This document shows positions 33,122-43,699 of a stretch of DNA of 64,000 bases, piece by piece (position 1 is the stretch's first letter; the number at the start of each line of letters is the position of its first letter). Location of the stretch: NCBI GenBank assembly GCA_035079385.1, contig JAVHKY010000067.1:496001-560000 (forward strand), written 5' to 3'. This stretch comes from Aspidiotus rigidus. Lineage: Eukaryota; Arthropoda; Insecta; Hemiptera; Diaspididae. The notes under the pieces are model-generated. The model worked only from the letters and a program-made list of their open reading frames with translations, made no database searches and was not told the DNA's origin. The position numbers were made by a program, and so were the translations under genes.

Positions 33122-33144
33122 TAGAGAAATATACTCACAGAGAG
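33122..33144. repeat. 23-bp direct repeat flanking PLE-A (right copy)
   Basis: Identical to 30474-30496. Confidence 0.65.
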
Positions 33145-33184
33145 CGGAATTGTGGGAGTGCAGAGTCCCCATCGGTCATCTATA

Positions 33185-33625
33185 TCCCTAGCTCACTCTG
33201 AGCAATTCTTGCTTCCCATTTCTCAAACAAGGAGCGTGCGGCCTCTTGATCAATCGTTGTCCTCTTTTTTCTTTGAAAACCACCACTCTCTCTTCAGCGA
33301 GGAGCTCGATTGCTGGTGAATAGGCTAAGACGCCGTGAGCCTTTGTTGAGCCAGTGAAGTAGGCACTAACACACACCTTAGCGCGACTCTTCGTAGGATC
33401 GTTTCCATCTCTTCCCTTCTATGCGCCTCCTCCATGGAGTTGGCTCATACGGGGACACTGTATAAGAGGATCGTTAATGCGGTGCTCATCATAATCCTTC
33501 TCCTTGCTTCCCTCGGTCCAATAGAAGAAGTAAAAAAGCTTCCTTTCTATTCTCTGGTCAAAAGTTTTCAATCTCTCATCTCCAAGTATATAAATCTCAT
33601 AAAATGGATTCTGTAACAATTTTCA
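33185..33625 (-). pseudogene. Jockey/R1-type LINE C-terminal fragment
   Basis: Minus-strand text RIMMSTALTILLYSVPV, then (after frameshifts) VLAYSPAIELLAEERVVVFK. These match the region after the reverse transcriptase in Jockey-superfamily LINEs (LYGAPVWA, then PPI-LLAEER). The segment at 61300-61990 is the same family. There are several frame changes and an in-frame stop; no RT catalytic motif is in the fragment. Confidence 0.65.
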
Positions 33626-34099
33626 GCTGTTGTTTTTCAATTCAGACTTTCTTTCCAGAATTATTTCAGAGTTCAAAACTTTTCAGCCACACCCTATAGC
33701 TAGTATTTTGGGAATCCCCGGCACTAGTTTGGAAAATATTGTTTTGGCGATTTTCTTAATAATACAGTAGATGAGGTAAGTTTCTTTGGGAATCTCGTTG
33801 GCTCTCGACTATCTACCAGTGTTTGAAAATTTTTTTTGGAATGTCGCTCTTATAATGGATATTCTACTCGTAGCTGATGTTGATTATAAAGCTCGATGAG
33901 GTGGCGGACTGGACAGTGTTGGCGAAAAGCTAGGAGGAATTTTTTGCCAACTCTTAGATCTTGATCACGTTTCCATAGACTGGTAGAGATAGCATCTAGG
34001 AACCCAGAAGAACCGTTGTGGTCAGAATCTGCGTTCGTTACTCCAATATTTGTTAGGTCAAGAAAAACAAAGATCACAATTTAATACTAGGATTCTGTG
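33626..34099. other. Unassigned spacer
   Basis: Between the LINE fragment and the PLE dimer. A 75-codon open frame (33850-34077, minus) has no recognisable domain. Confidence 0.3.
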
Positions 34100-34175
34100 A
34101 TACCCACTAAACACAAGAAAGAGGAATACTCCGACGTGGAGTAAAACATGCAAACCGCAGAAAAAATGAAAATAC

Positions 34176-34212
34176 GACGAGCGCTTTCGGTTAAACAACC
34201 ATCTTCAAGACT
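34176..34212 (-). ncRNA. Hammerhead-like motif of PLE-B minus arm
   Basis: Minus strand: TTGAAGATGGTTGTTTAACC then GAAAGCGCTCGTCG. GGTT/AACC forms helix II with a GTTT loop. The order of parts is the same as in the other PLE copies in this window. Confidence 0.5.
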
Positions 34213-34253
34213 GAAATGAAAGCAACTGACGAACAAAAGAGAAGAACGAGGTA

Positions 34254-36412
34254 TTAAGATCGTCCAAACGAGAAATCACGGTGTGAGTCATAAACAACAT
34301 CTTCCGCAATGTACGAATTGAGTACAGTGATACCGTCAGTGTTGAGATGACGAATTATCTCTATATTCTCGAGGGCGATACGCTTACGGTAGGAATTCTC
34401 CTTATGGAGGAGCTTTTCGGATCCCTCGCGGAAGCTGTGGCCACTGTTTATTAAGTGATCGGCGAAAGCTGATGACTCCCCCAAGTGTCCCTTCTTCCAA
34501 GACTTCAGGTGCTCAGCTACTCGAACTTTCATTTGGCGGCTGGTCTCACCAATATAAAAGCCTCCACAATCCTCACACTCCAACTTATATACACCACTCC
34601 TCTCATCGACAGGCATGGGGTCCTTCAGTCTCACAAACAACCTCTTGACTGTGGTAGGGTTGTAAAACGCGGGTCTGAAGCCAAACGGACGAAGGGCCCG
34701 ACCCAATTGCTGGGAGAACTTCCCCAAGAAAGGGAGACTGATCCAACGCAAACGGCGATCAAGGATCGTGTCTCGGGGGAGGGAGGTGGTGGAATCCAGG
34801 AGGCCCCTCGTAACTTTCCTCCGAACCATCACGTCAACGTCGACATTGACCCCATTCACTCTGGCCAGGTGTTTTATTGTGATTAACTCTTTCTTGAAGG
34901 CAGACTGACTCAAAGGAATACGAGTCAGTCTGTGAACTAGGCTATGAAAAGCAGCCATCTTGTGAGCAACAGGACCGAACGAACCACCGTGGACTAAAAC
35001 ATCGGTCGTAGTATCTTGTCTGTAAATTCCAAACTTATGGATACCGTCTATTATAGAGATCGATAAATCCAAAAAGTTAATGGAAAATACCCCTATTTCC
35101 AACGTAAATTTGATGGAAGGGTACCAGGAATTGAGATACCTCAGAAACTCACCAAGGAGATCTGGGTGACCAGTCCAGGTACATAGAACGTCATCAACGT
35201 ACCTGTGCCAATAATGAATATGATTGAGTAACACCTGGTTCGAGGAAAAGTGGTCAAGTTCAAACTTAGACATGAAGATTTCGGATATGAGAGAGCCTAG
35301 TGGTGATCCAATGGGGATCCCTACTTCGTCAGGGAACTCGAAAAATTTCCCTTCAAATTTACAATAGTTAGGGGACCAGCAAGTATTAAGAAGATCGAAG
35401 AATTCGTGAAGCTCATTATGAGGAATGTTGGCTTTGACGAGTAGCTCACCCATACGCTGGATAGTAGCAGCCTTAGGAATATTCGGGAACAAACCAACAA
35501 CATCAAACGAGCAGATGGTCGTTCCCGGGGGAAGGCTTACATCCTTGAGGACGTCAGTTAAAGAGGCCGAATTCAAGACCGATTGAGGGGATTCAAAATC
35601 AATACGATTTTTGAACCAACGGTCAAGGAATTTTGCAAGGAGGTAGGTAGGAGAGGAGACGAAAGAAACAACGGGTCGCATCGGGGTATTGTTCTTATGC
35701 ACTTTAGGCAGCCCGTACAAGAGGGGGGGTGTGGGGTTAGGAACAAGGAGGGCTTTTTTCGAAGCAGGAGTTTTGATGATAGCCTCACTCCTGTTGATGA
35801 CACACCTAACTTCTTTGACGTGCTTGGGAAAGCTGAAATCCTCACTCTCTTTAGCACCACACTGCTGTAGGACTTCATGGACCTTAGAAGAATAGGCCGA
35901 TCTCTCCATCACTACAACAGCGTTGCCCTTGTCAGCCTTAGTGACGATCAAATCCCCCTCTTTCATCTTCCTCCTTAAACCCTGAATCACTCCTCCCAAT
36001 TTATTACTCATGCGAGGGAGGGGGTTATTACGGACTAATTCGGCACAGACTTTCTGGGTATTAAAACCAGGACCAATCTTAACCGCAAGATCCGCAACAA
36101 CATTCGCCAAGGTTTCATCATTCTTGAGGGGAGGCATACTGAACTTCAAACCTTTCTCAAGGAGGGATGTTTCGTCACTATTGAACACTACCTGACTATT
36201 ATTTATGAGGGGGGGATGGAATTTATGAACGACAACACCATCACTCACCCCCTCCTCAACCACCTCCTCATTAACCGTCATTAGGGAGGACAGCTTCTTA
36301 TTTTTCCTCTCCTTCAACTTCGCCTCAAACTTCCGACACTTTTCATTGACGTCCCGCATGAAGTAATCAAACTCAAGGGGGAGGAGCATGCCGGAGAGTC
36401 TCGAATGGACCA
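34254..36412 (-). CDS. PLE-B reverse transcriptase/GIY-YIG endonuclease, 5'-truncated
   Basis: About 720 codons open. It starts within the N-terminal region at VHSRLSGML, without the original start. Motifs: TKADKGNAVVVM; PPLLYGLPKVHK; motif A CSFDVVGLFPNIPK; motif B GIPIGSPLGSLISE; catalytic YVDD in YWHRYVDDVL; and a C-terminal endonuclease with GVYKLECEDCGGFYIGETSR, i.e. intact GIY and YIG motifs. The paired CxxC and HxxxxGH residues of the PLE zinc-binding motif are present. Compared with the other copies it has an extra Ser codon (ESSAFADH) and lacks about five residues (PEDGLIELVYD reads EDVVYD). The frame is long enough that a truncated protein is possible, but without the N-terminus and promoter it is unlikely to be active. 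Confidence 0.82.
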
Positions 36413-37127
36413 TATGGCTGCTTTTCATAGCCTAGTTCACAGACTGACTCGTATTCCTTTGAGTCAGTCTGCCTTCAAGAAAGAGTTAATCACAATAAAA
36501 CACCTGGCCAGAGTGAATGGGGTCAATGTCGATGTTGACGTGATGGTTCGGAGGAAAGTTACGAGGGGCCTCCTGAATTCCACCACCTCCCTCCCCCGAG
36601 ACACGATCCTTGATCGCCGTTTGCGTTGGATCAGTCTCCCTTTCTTGGGGAAGTTCTCCCAGCAATTGGGTCGGGCCCTTCGTCCGTTTGGCTTCAGACC
36701 CGCGTTTTACAACCCTACCACAGTCAAGAGGTTGTTTGTGAGACTGAAGGACCCCATACCTGTCGATGAGAGGAGTGGTGTGTATAAGTTGGAGTGTGAG
36801 GATTGTGGAGGCTTTTATATTGGTGAGACCAGCCGCCAAATGAAAGTTCGAGTAGCTGAGCACCTGAAGTCTTGGAAGAAGGGACACTTGGGGGAGTCAG
36901 CTTTCGCAGATCACTTAATAAACAGTGGCCACAGCTTCCGCGAGGGATCCGAAAAGCTCCTCCATAAGGAGAATTCCTACCGTAAGCGTATCGCCCTCGA
37001 GAATATAGAGATAATTCGTCATCTCAACACTGACGGTATCACTGTACTCAATTCGTACATTCCGGAAGATGGCCTGATCGAGCTGGTTTATGACTCACAC
37101 CGTGATTTCTCGTTTGGACGATCTTAA
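36411..37127 (+). pseudogene. PLE-B C-terminal fragment with complete GIY-YIG domain
   Basis: About 239 codons: thumb and linker, then GVYKLECEDCGGFYIGETSR, RVAEHLKSW, ADHLINSGHSF and the conserved tail ending SFGRS. No reverse transcriptase catalytic motif is included. The open frame is undamaged but lacks a start of its own; the ATG at 36405-36407 comes from the junction. Confidence 0.8.
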
Positions 37128-37169
37128 TACCTCGTTCTTCTCTTTTGTTCGTCAGTTGCTTTCATTTCA

Positions 37170-37207
37170 GTCTTGTAGATGGTTGTTTAACCGAAAGCGC
37201 TCGTCGT
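37170..37207 (+). ncRNA. Hammerhead-like motif of PLE-B plus arm
   Basis: TCTTGTAGATGGTTGTTTAA then CCGAAAGCGCTCGTCG. Same as in the minus arm except GTAGA for GAAGA in the conserved box. Confidence 0.45.
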
Positions 37208-37329
37208 ATTTTCATTGTTTCTGCGGTTGGCATGTTTTACTCCACGTCGGAGTATTCCTCTTTCTTGTGTATTATGGATAGCCGTAACTTACAGGAACGG
37301 ATTCGTTTAATACCCACTAAAGTTAGATC

Positions 37330-37690
37330 AGGCGAACGTCCTCAAGAAATCAGAGAAATGACTTAGCTGAAAGAAATTGCACAGTTCCATGTTGTAGCAG
37401 ACACGAAAAATGAGTTTTCAGGGCCACAGGCAACAGGGAAAGATAGAAGAAAGCAAATATTTTGAATAAGACACAAGATGAAATTTAAAAATTCTAGAAA
37501 ATAACTAAAAACACTATATTCAGATGGAAGAAGATAACTATCTATGAATGATTCTGGAAATAATTTTCCATTTCAATTTAGGTAATTTTGATGACGTATC
37601 ATTATAATTAATATCTCTTAAGTTCTTCCCTCGATAAGCAAATTTTTTTAACACGGGTTTGTCAGAAAAAAACGTCCGCGAGCTCGGAGC
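37330..37690. other. Unassigned spacer
   Basis: AT-rich, no feature recognised. Confidence 0.3.
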
Positions 37691-38015
37691 TCGAAAACTT
37701 TCTATGTCTCCCTCCTATCATGTATAGCTTGGATGGTGGGGCCGGTGACGTCACAGTTTTATGACGTCATAGATCACTTTTCTTTTCCAAGTCCCGCTCC
37801 CAACATATGAAGCACGGGGGCGGGGCCTGTGTTGCCAAGTCCCCCTTTCCATCATATATAGCTCGAAAGTCTAAATTTTTACAAGTCCCCCTCCTATCAC
37901 AGTTTGCTCCAAAGTCCGCATCCGTGACGTCAGACATAGGTCAGCCTTGTAACGTCATATCCCCATAAAACAGGTTCCCTGCCACCACTCGTTTAACTCC
38001 GTTAAAGAACCCGTG
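37690..38015 (-). repeat. Decayed 45-bp satellite with core segment
   Basis: Three or four reverse-oriented satellite remnants (CCTATCATGTATAGCTTGG, CATCATATATAGCTCGAAAG), then CCCCATAAAACAGGTTCCCT, the reverse complement of the core, and TTTAACTCCGTTAAAGAACC, a remnant of the element terminus. TGACGTCA-type motifs lie between. Confidence 0.6.
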
Positions 38016-39280
38016 AGTTTTAACCGTCACTTTCCAATTTGAAAAGACAAAAAAAAAAAAAAACGATTTAACCGGATGCCTAAAGTCGTAGATAAACGAG
38101 CAGATGGTAATTCTGTTTCATTTGAACCACGAAAGTGAGCGGTCATATTAATTTTCAAAATTTATGAAGAAGAAAACCCAATGAACTGGAATGAATGAAT
38201 AAAAACGAAAAAGAATTGCGTCATATATAAGCATTCTTTTTACAACCATTTTAATTTACCTTTCGTATTTTCTTTTTTCGAGAGAACAAATTGGATTTGG
38301 TAATCCCGGTCTAATCAAACGCCCGAAACTTTATTACAATTTTTTTCTTTGACTCTTTTTTCTTTCTTCCTTCTTTCCTTGTTTTTGGTAAAATGGAAAT
38401 AAAAATAACGAAGATAAAAAGTAAAAATGAGGAAAAAAGAAAAGCTCGTTAATTTTAAGGTGAAATTATTTTCATTATTCGAGTTGCACGTCTTATACAA
38501 TGCAAAATAGGTCAGAATTACAGTAATTTCGTTGTAGATTGGAGTGCCCGGCATTTAGATTTTTCCTGTTGCCTGTGGTTGTAAAGTGAAAAATCTCCCC
38601 AGTTTTTACGTGGCTACTTGAAGGTAGCTGAAATATATAAAATACCGGTGCCAAAAATAAGTTTGTGTGTATATTCGGTTGAGAATGAAATTTTTCATGA
38701 TACTATCGAGAGTGAAGGTTATTCGAAGGTCGAGTAATTAGAACCCTCTTCTGCTTCACGTTTCCTCTCAATCAATAAAAGTCTGCAAATTTGTTTCGCA
38801 GAACTTTTCTCGCTCGTTTTAATGAGCAGCTTGAGGGTACCGCGAGGTATCGTTGAAAAAGTTTTAATTCGACGCGGTTGAGATTTTATTTGTAGTCTAC
38901 ATTTTGAAAATGTTTTCACAGTCGTCTTTCGGCCGTTGAATGCGTCCAGCTAAACGAAGAGTCTTGGCTGTATTTTCTGCACCTTGAGTAAAGTACCCTC
39001 CTTCGAAATTTATGTCTGTCGATAGATATTAAAATATTTGTAACACAGGATGGAACGTGCGAGTACTTTCAAACAGAATCTTCTCATGGAACTAGTTCCC
39101 TGATAAAATTTCGCTAATGGACCAAGTAGAAATCATACAAAGGGGAATACCAAACGTCATTGGGACTCTAAAAAATAACCAAGTTCAATGAGAAAGAAAA
39201 CTTGAAGAAATTTTGTTGATGGGGTCTATAAATATTGAGGGAAAAATTATGGAAATAATGAATCTCAGAAAAACAACGGC
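38016..39280. other. Intron sequence, nothing recognised
   Basis: A relatively low-repeat stretch; no coding exon or RNA gene could be supported. Confidence 0.3.
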
Positions 39281-39665
39281 TTCCTTAACGATGTTAAATG
39301 ATGAACGCAGGAAACCTGTTGGAAAAAATAGATATGACCCGCATTATGATAGCCCCTTCAAGTAACTAGGCATGCAATACTTCATACATCAATTGGCTGG
39401 GCCCCTTCAATGAGCCAGATATGCAATGCTTCAGACACCATAAATTCCTCATCGATTGAAAATTCCGGAACTCCATTTTTTTTTCTTTGAAAGTTATATT
39501 TTAGTGCTCTATGGCGCTAGAGAAGACGTCTTTGGAAGTACGTTTTACCACTTGTAGTCACAAATGGAGTAACGGCGGTTTTTTTGATAGGAAGTCGATA
39601 TATTACAGCACGAGAGTCGAAATTTTTACAAATTTTTGGCCGGACAGCGCACAGCAAATTTTTCA
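39281..39665. repeat. Remnants of satellite element ends
   Basis: GGCTTCCTTAACGATGTTAA at 39282 with GGAAACCTGTTGG, a decayed copy of the element terminus, and near 39600-39665 a single diverged satellite unit plus an AGGTTCCCTATTTC core piece. Confidence 0.5.
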
Positions 39666-39844
39666 AAAAAAACATAGAGCAGGTTCCCTATTTCAATTTT
39701 CAAAAGGTGCAAACGGTACAAGGACAATAGATAAGGAAGGAAGACGAAATAATGACGAAAAAAAATTTTCTGGCAAAGCCAAATAAATAAAGGTCATGTT
39801 TCATAGCGAAAAAAAGAATACTCAAAAGGGAGAGTAAAAAATGC

Positions 39845-40085
39845 AAAAACCGCAGAAAAATTAAACCTCGAGCGCTTTCGGTTAATAAGCCATCTTCGGG
39901 ACCGAAATGAAAGCAACAGACGGAGGAGAGAAACAAAATATCAAGATTGGTCAAATGAGAAGTCGCGGTGTGAATCATAAACAAGTTCGATCAAGCCATC
40001 TTCCGGAATGTACGAGTTTAGTACAGTAATAGCATCAATGTTAAGGTGACGAATTGTCTCTATGTTTCGCGGTGGGAATTCTCTC
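39845..40085 (-). pseudogene. PLE-C, 3'-terminal fragment
   Basis: Minus strand: the last 45 or so codons of a PLE endonuclease tail (RHLNIDAITVLNSYIPEDGL, then LVYDSHRDFS) followed by the 3' UTR with a hammerhead-like motif at 39869-39902 (GAAGATGGCTTATTAACC then GAAAGCGCTCG). The remainder of the element is missing; sequence upstream of ENIETIRHL is unrelated. Confidence 0.7.
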
Positions 40086-40089
40086 TCCA

Positions 40090-41165
40090 AGCTTCAAGAG
40101 CTCTGTGAAGATAGTGTAACAAGTGCAAGCTTTTCACCAAATTTCGAATCTACACATAATTTCATCATAATTACTCGTACGTTATTAAGCATCGTGAGAC
40201 TTGCACCATTTCAGATGATACAATGAATCATTTTTTATCAATTTTACCCTATGTGTGAAACAGCTAAGGCTTTCGCATACGTTGGCTGATCCAATTCAAT
40301 AAAATTTTATATCGCCCGACGAATATTGTTGACCAGTAGAATAAGGCAAAAAACAATCATAGAGAAAAATTGTTAAGTGTGTAACAAGTGGCATTCAAGA
40401 AGTCTATTTTCCATATCGTCGGCATACAGTATGTGAATTTCTGTTTACATACAGACATTCATGCAGCAGAGTAGATATAGAGTAAGAGAAAACAGAGTTT
40501 TTTATGGACAGTCAGTATCAAGAATAAAATAGGAAAGTAGGTAATACCGTAGACTGGAGCAAATAAAAGTCACGTCCATTTTATATAACAATCCCTTTAT
40601 CGTGCTCATTCATCATCTGGCTGCACGTTTCGTTTTTCAACAACATCGATGTTGAAGAAATTTTTTCATGAATAATACACTTTTATACTACCTTTTTTTT
40701 CCTTCTTTTTCTTTCATACATATATCATATATATATATATGCCAACTTTTTTTTTTTTTTTTTTTCATCTCACTTCACAAATCTTCAATGATTTACATTT
40801 TGGCGCGACTGTCGAGTAGAGAGAGAAAACAAAAATAGAGGTGAAAACAACGGCAAAAGTTTCTACCTTCATAAAGATAATGCTCGAAAAATATTGTAGA
40901 AACTAGTCATCAAGTGTAGTATAAATTTTCTTTTTCAGATTTTCAAAAATCGAAATCCTCTTCAGGACATCCCAAAACCGTAGTTCTTAAAACCATGCGA
41001 ACTATTTTTGGATAAGAAAATAGGCGATTATTTCAGAATTCACCAGATGCCTGTTAGATAAAAGCTGCTTTAAACTTCACCTTGAACGGGAGGGGGCTGA
41101 TGGTGACCAAGCTTGTGTAGCTTATTGTTTAATAATTCTCGTTCCTAGGTCTCTTTCAGGACTAA
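40090..41165. other. Intron sequence, simple repeats only
   Basis: A short TA run and T run near 40725-40765. Nothing else recognised. Confidence 0.35.
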
Positions 41166-41169
41166 CCAA

Positions 41170-42170
41170 GCGATCATCACACGACCTGAATGTAGGAAGC
41201 CAAGGACGTGGCATCAAATAATTCAGGAGCGTCTGTTGACTGAAAGGTTCGCGTTTGGATCCATCACTTGTGACCTGCGATGAGGAAAGGATGCTTATTG
41301 TCCATTGACGCAGAAACACCATTTTTCTCTGATTAGATATCCAATTAGAGGGAAATGGTGTTCCTGCGCCAATGGACAATGAGCATTCTTTTCTCATCGC
41401 AGGTCACACTTGTAGACGTGACTCGCGAGCGTGCGACTGATGCCGCGGGACTTTTAAATATTTTCGTACTTCTTGGACTTGTACAATTTTTTATTTCCAA
41501 TATTCTTGGACTTGAAAATATTTTCAAATTCTGGGACTTGGAATTATTTTCAAGTTGTGGGACTTTGAAATATTTTCAACTGTTGGACTCGGAATTATTT
41601 TCAACTGTTGGACTTGGAATTATTTCCAAATTGTGTGACTTTGAAACATTTTCATAAGTGGACTTGTAAAATTTTTCATTTTCAATTCTTGGACTTTGAA
41701 ATATTTTCAAGTGTTGGACTTCGAAATATTTTCAACTGTGGGAGACAATCAAAAATGAAAAATTTTACAAGTCCACAAAGTATGAAAATATTTCAAGGTC
41801 CAACAATTTGGAAAATAATTCCAAGTCCAACAGTTGAAAATATTTGCAAGTCCAAGAATTAAAAATTGAAAATTTTACGAGTCCAAGAAGTATGAAAATA
41901 TTTCAAAGTCCCACAATTGGAAAATAATTCCGAGTCCAACAGTTGAAAATATTTCCAAGTCCCGCGGCATCACTCTTACTTGCCTCTCACTCCGAGCATG
42001 GCAGTAAACCGACGCGTTACCCCATCCCGGTTCAATAAAATAAACTCGCACGCGAGTCACGTTTACAAGTTTAGTGATGGATCCAAAACGCGAACCTTTC
42101 TGTCAACAGTCGACGCTCCGAAGAATTCTTGCTGGAGGTTGGTCGCAAGATGATTAGGCACTTACTTCGG
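41170..42170. mobile_element. Large composite palindrome with internal minisatellite
   Basis: The outer arms (41170-41268 and 42072-42170) share TTGACTGAAAGGTTCGCG/GGATCCATCACT in inverted order, decaying outward. Inside the left arm is a separate near-perfect hairpin (41269-41334 against 41347-41409, ACCTGCGATGAG through GGTGTT, 12-bp loop). The centre is a minisatellite of about 30-bp units (GGACTTGGAATTATTTTCAA) that itself flips orientation at about 41745. There is no coding content. Confidence 0.7.
41440..41970. repeat. About 30-bp minisatellite with central inversion
   Basis: Units TTGGACTTGAAAATATTTTC read forward up to about 41745 and in reverse complement (AAAATATTTCCAAGTCC) from about 41755 to 41963. 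It is the core of the composite palindrome. Confidence 0.8.
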
Positions 42171-42284
42171 CGGTATGCGCAGTGTTTGATGAATCCGAAG
42201 AGATAATCTGGTCTCTAATGTAAGTGAGACAAGTAGAACCGATGATATCTTGTCCAACCGGAAAAAAAAACTCCTATAATAGCT

Positions 42285-42395
42285 CGGAGATAGGAATTTT
42301 TCCAAGTCCCCTTCCTATCATATATGGCTACAGGGTCGAAATTTTTCCAAGTCCCCCACTCCCCCTCCTACCATATATAGCTCGAGTCTTGTCGT
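42285..42395 (-). repeat. 45-bp satellite, two units
   Basis: Reverse-oriented units TTTTCCAAGTCCCCTTCCTA TCATATATGG and one further diverged unit ending at GCTCGAG. Confidence 0.65.
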
Positions 42396-42399
42396 TTAT

Positions 42400-43440
42400 T
42401 TTGATTTAGTATGTTATGTAACGCTTTCTCTTAGACGTAGTCATCTAATACGATGTCAGTTATGAGAGAAAGTCAGCACCTATTTTGACCTTTCTAATAG
42501 AAAGCGTAGGTATTCCAAGCATATCGACGGACAAGTAAAATACAATCTGAACCTGTCGGCCAAAAACTTTCGAAAAGAAAACCGAGTCAATACGAGACCA
42601 CCACGCCAACAAAGACTTTTCTCGTCAACTTGGAAAACTTTGTATTCTAAAGGGAAAAAGTGTCGCTCACCCCTACAGCGTTTTTCAGATCCGAGTTCTC
42701 CGACACGAGATCTGACCGATTATAATTACGAATTAGTAATAAAGAAAGTAAAGGGGAAAAAAAAGAAGTACGATAAAACGTGTAGTTTTACAAAGAATTG
42801 GATTCATCCGATTAGACGATGTCATGAAGTACAATATGCGACCCAGACACAGACATCAATATCATACCGAAAAGATTCAGGAAGCAGACTCGATTATGAT
42901 AAAAATAGAATAACGTTGTTCGCATTGAAATGAACGATAATTAGTTCGGAGGCGAGCTTAATTAAAAACTACGGTTCGAATATTAAGGCGAATAAAAAAA
43001 TTTTCCTCTTGAATAGTAAGTTTAATTTTCGTTTGACGCGTTTTTTGTGGAGGAGAAAAAAGAAAGAAAAAAAAAAAAAAAAAAAAAAAGAAAAAAGGAA
43101 AAGAGAGAAAAACAGTCACGAAGTTTTTCACGATAATTTTTCAAATTAAGGATCTATTTTTTTCGGTAGCCAGAAAGAAGAAAGAAAATATACAATGAGT
43201 ATCTCATTAGACACGGATTTTCTTAAGGTGGAGATTTCAATGATACTAAGGAGACTCGAATTGAATAAGTAAGAGATTGTAGAGGAATAAAAAGTTCTAA
43301 AATAACATTGCTGAAAATGGCCATTCAAAAGAAATTGCGCAAACCACGAGGCTCATACTGAGGGAAAATTGCGAGCCATTAGGAAGAGAATTAGAAAATT
43401 GCAAGCCTAAATCATCATCTATATTAAATGGCGTAAGTCT
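42400..43440. other. Intron sequence, nothing recognised
   Basis: Contains an A-rich run near 43065-43090 and a Lys-rich open frame (42640-42933, plus) without a recognisable domain or splice context that I could support. Confidence 0.3.
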
Positions 43441-43445
43441 AGAAA

Positions 43446-43695
43446 TACTCAGCTCTTTCCGATCCCTCACGGAAACTGTGGCCGATGTTGATTGAAAAAT
43501 CAGCATAACCTATTTCCCCAAGAGTCCCTTATTCCAAGACTTCAAGTGCTCAGCTACTCTCACCTTCATCTGGCAGCTGGTTCGCCACTATAAAAGCCTC
43601 CACAATCCCTGCATTCCATCTCATAAACACCGCTCCTCTCATCAACGGGTATAGGGTCCTTCAGCCTCACAAACAATTCTTCAACAGTGGTAGGG
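43446..43695 (-). pseudogene. PLE-G, GIY-YIG fragment
   Basis: Minus strand: TTVEELFVRLKDPIPVDERS then GVYEMECRDCGGFYSGE, followed by frameshifted remnants of the endonuclease. YIG is changed to YSG. It abuts the 3' end of PLE-D in the same orientation. Confidence 0.65.
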
Positions 43696-43699
43696 TTAA

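Larger units (their letters stand above)
34111..36412 (-). mobile_element. Penelope-like element PLE-B, minus-oriented arm of a head-to-head dimer
   Basis: A 5'-truncated but otherwise long PLE copy: 3' UTR with hammerhead-like motif (34111-34253) and one long open frame. Its 5' end at about 36412 abuts the 5' end of a plus-oriented partial copy, so the two are joined head to head. The 11-bp string ATACCCACTAA occurs just outside the left end (34100-34110) and at 37310-37320 beyond the right arm, a candidate target duplication for the dimer as a unit. Confidence 0.8.
36411..37270 (+). mobile_element. PLE-B plus-oriented partial copy (C-terminal half)
   Basis: Starts abruptly at AAFHSLVHRL in the thumb region, encodes the endonuclease in full to FGRS and stop at 37127, and continues into a 3' UTR with a hammerhead-like motif. 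It is nearly identical to the corresponding part of the minus arm (34111-34955), so the two form a large inverted repeat with about 1.45 kb between. It retains PEDGLIELVYD, so the small deletion in the minus arm is private to that arm. Confidence 0.8.

Noticed and set aside
35583..35870. Plus-strand open frames opposite the PLE-B reverse transcriptase
   Set aside because: Antisense shadows of a recognisable RT; the minus-strand frame has ordered RT motifs.
42640..42933. Lys/Arg-rich 97-codon open frame on the plus strand
   Set aside because: No domain, no splice or promoter context, composition close to local base bias.
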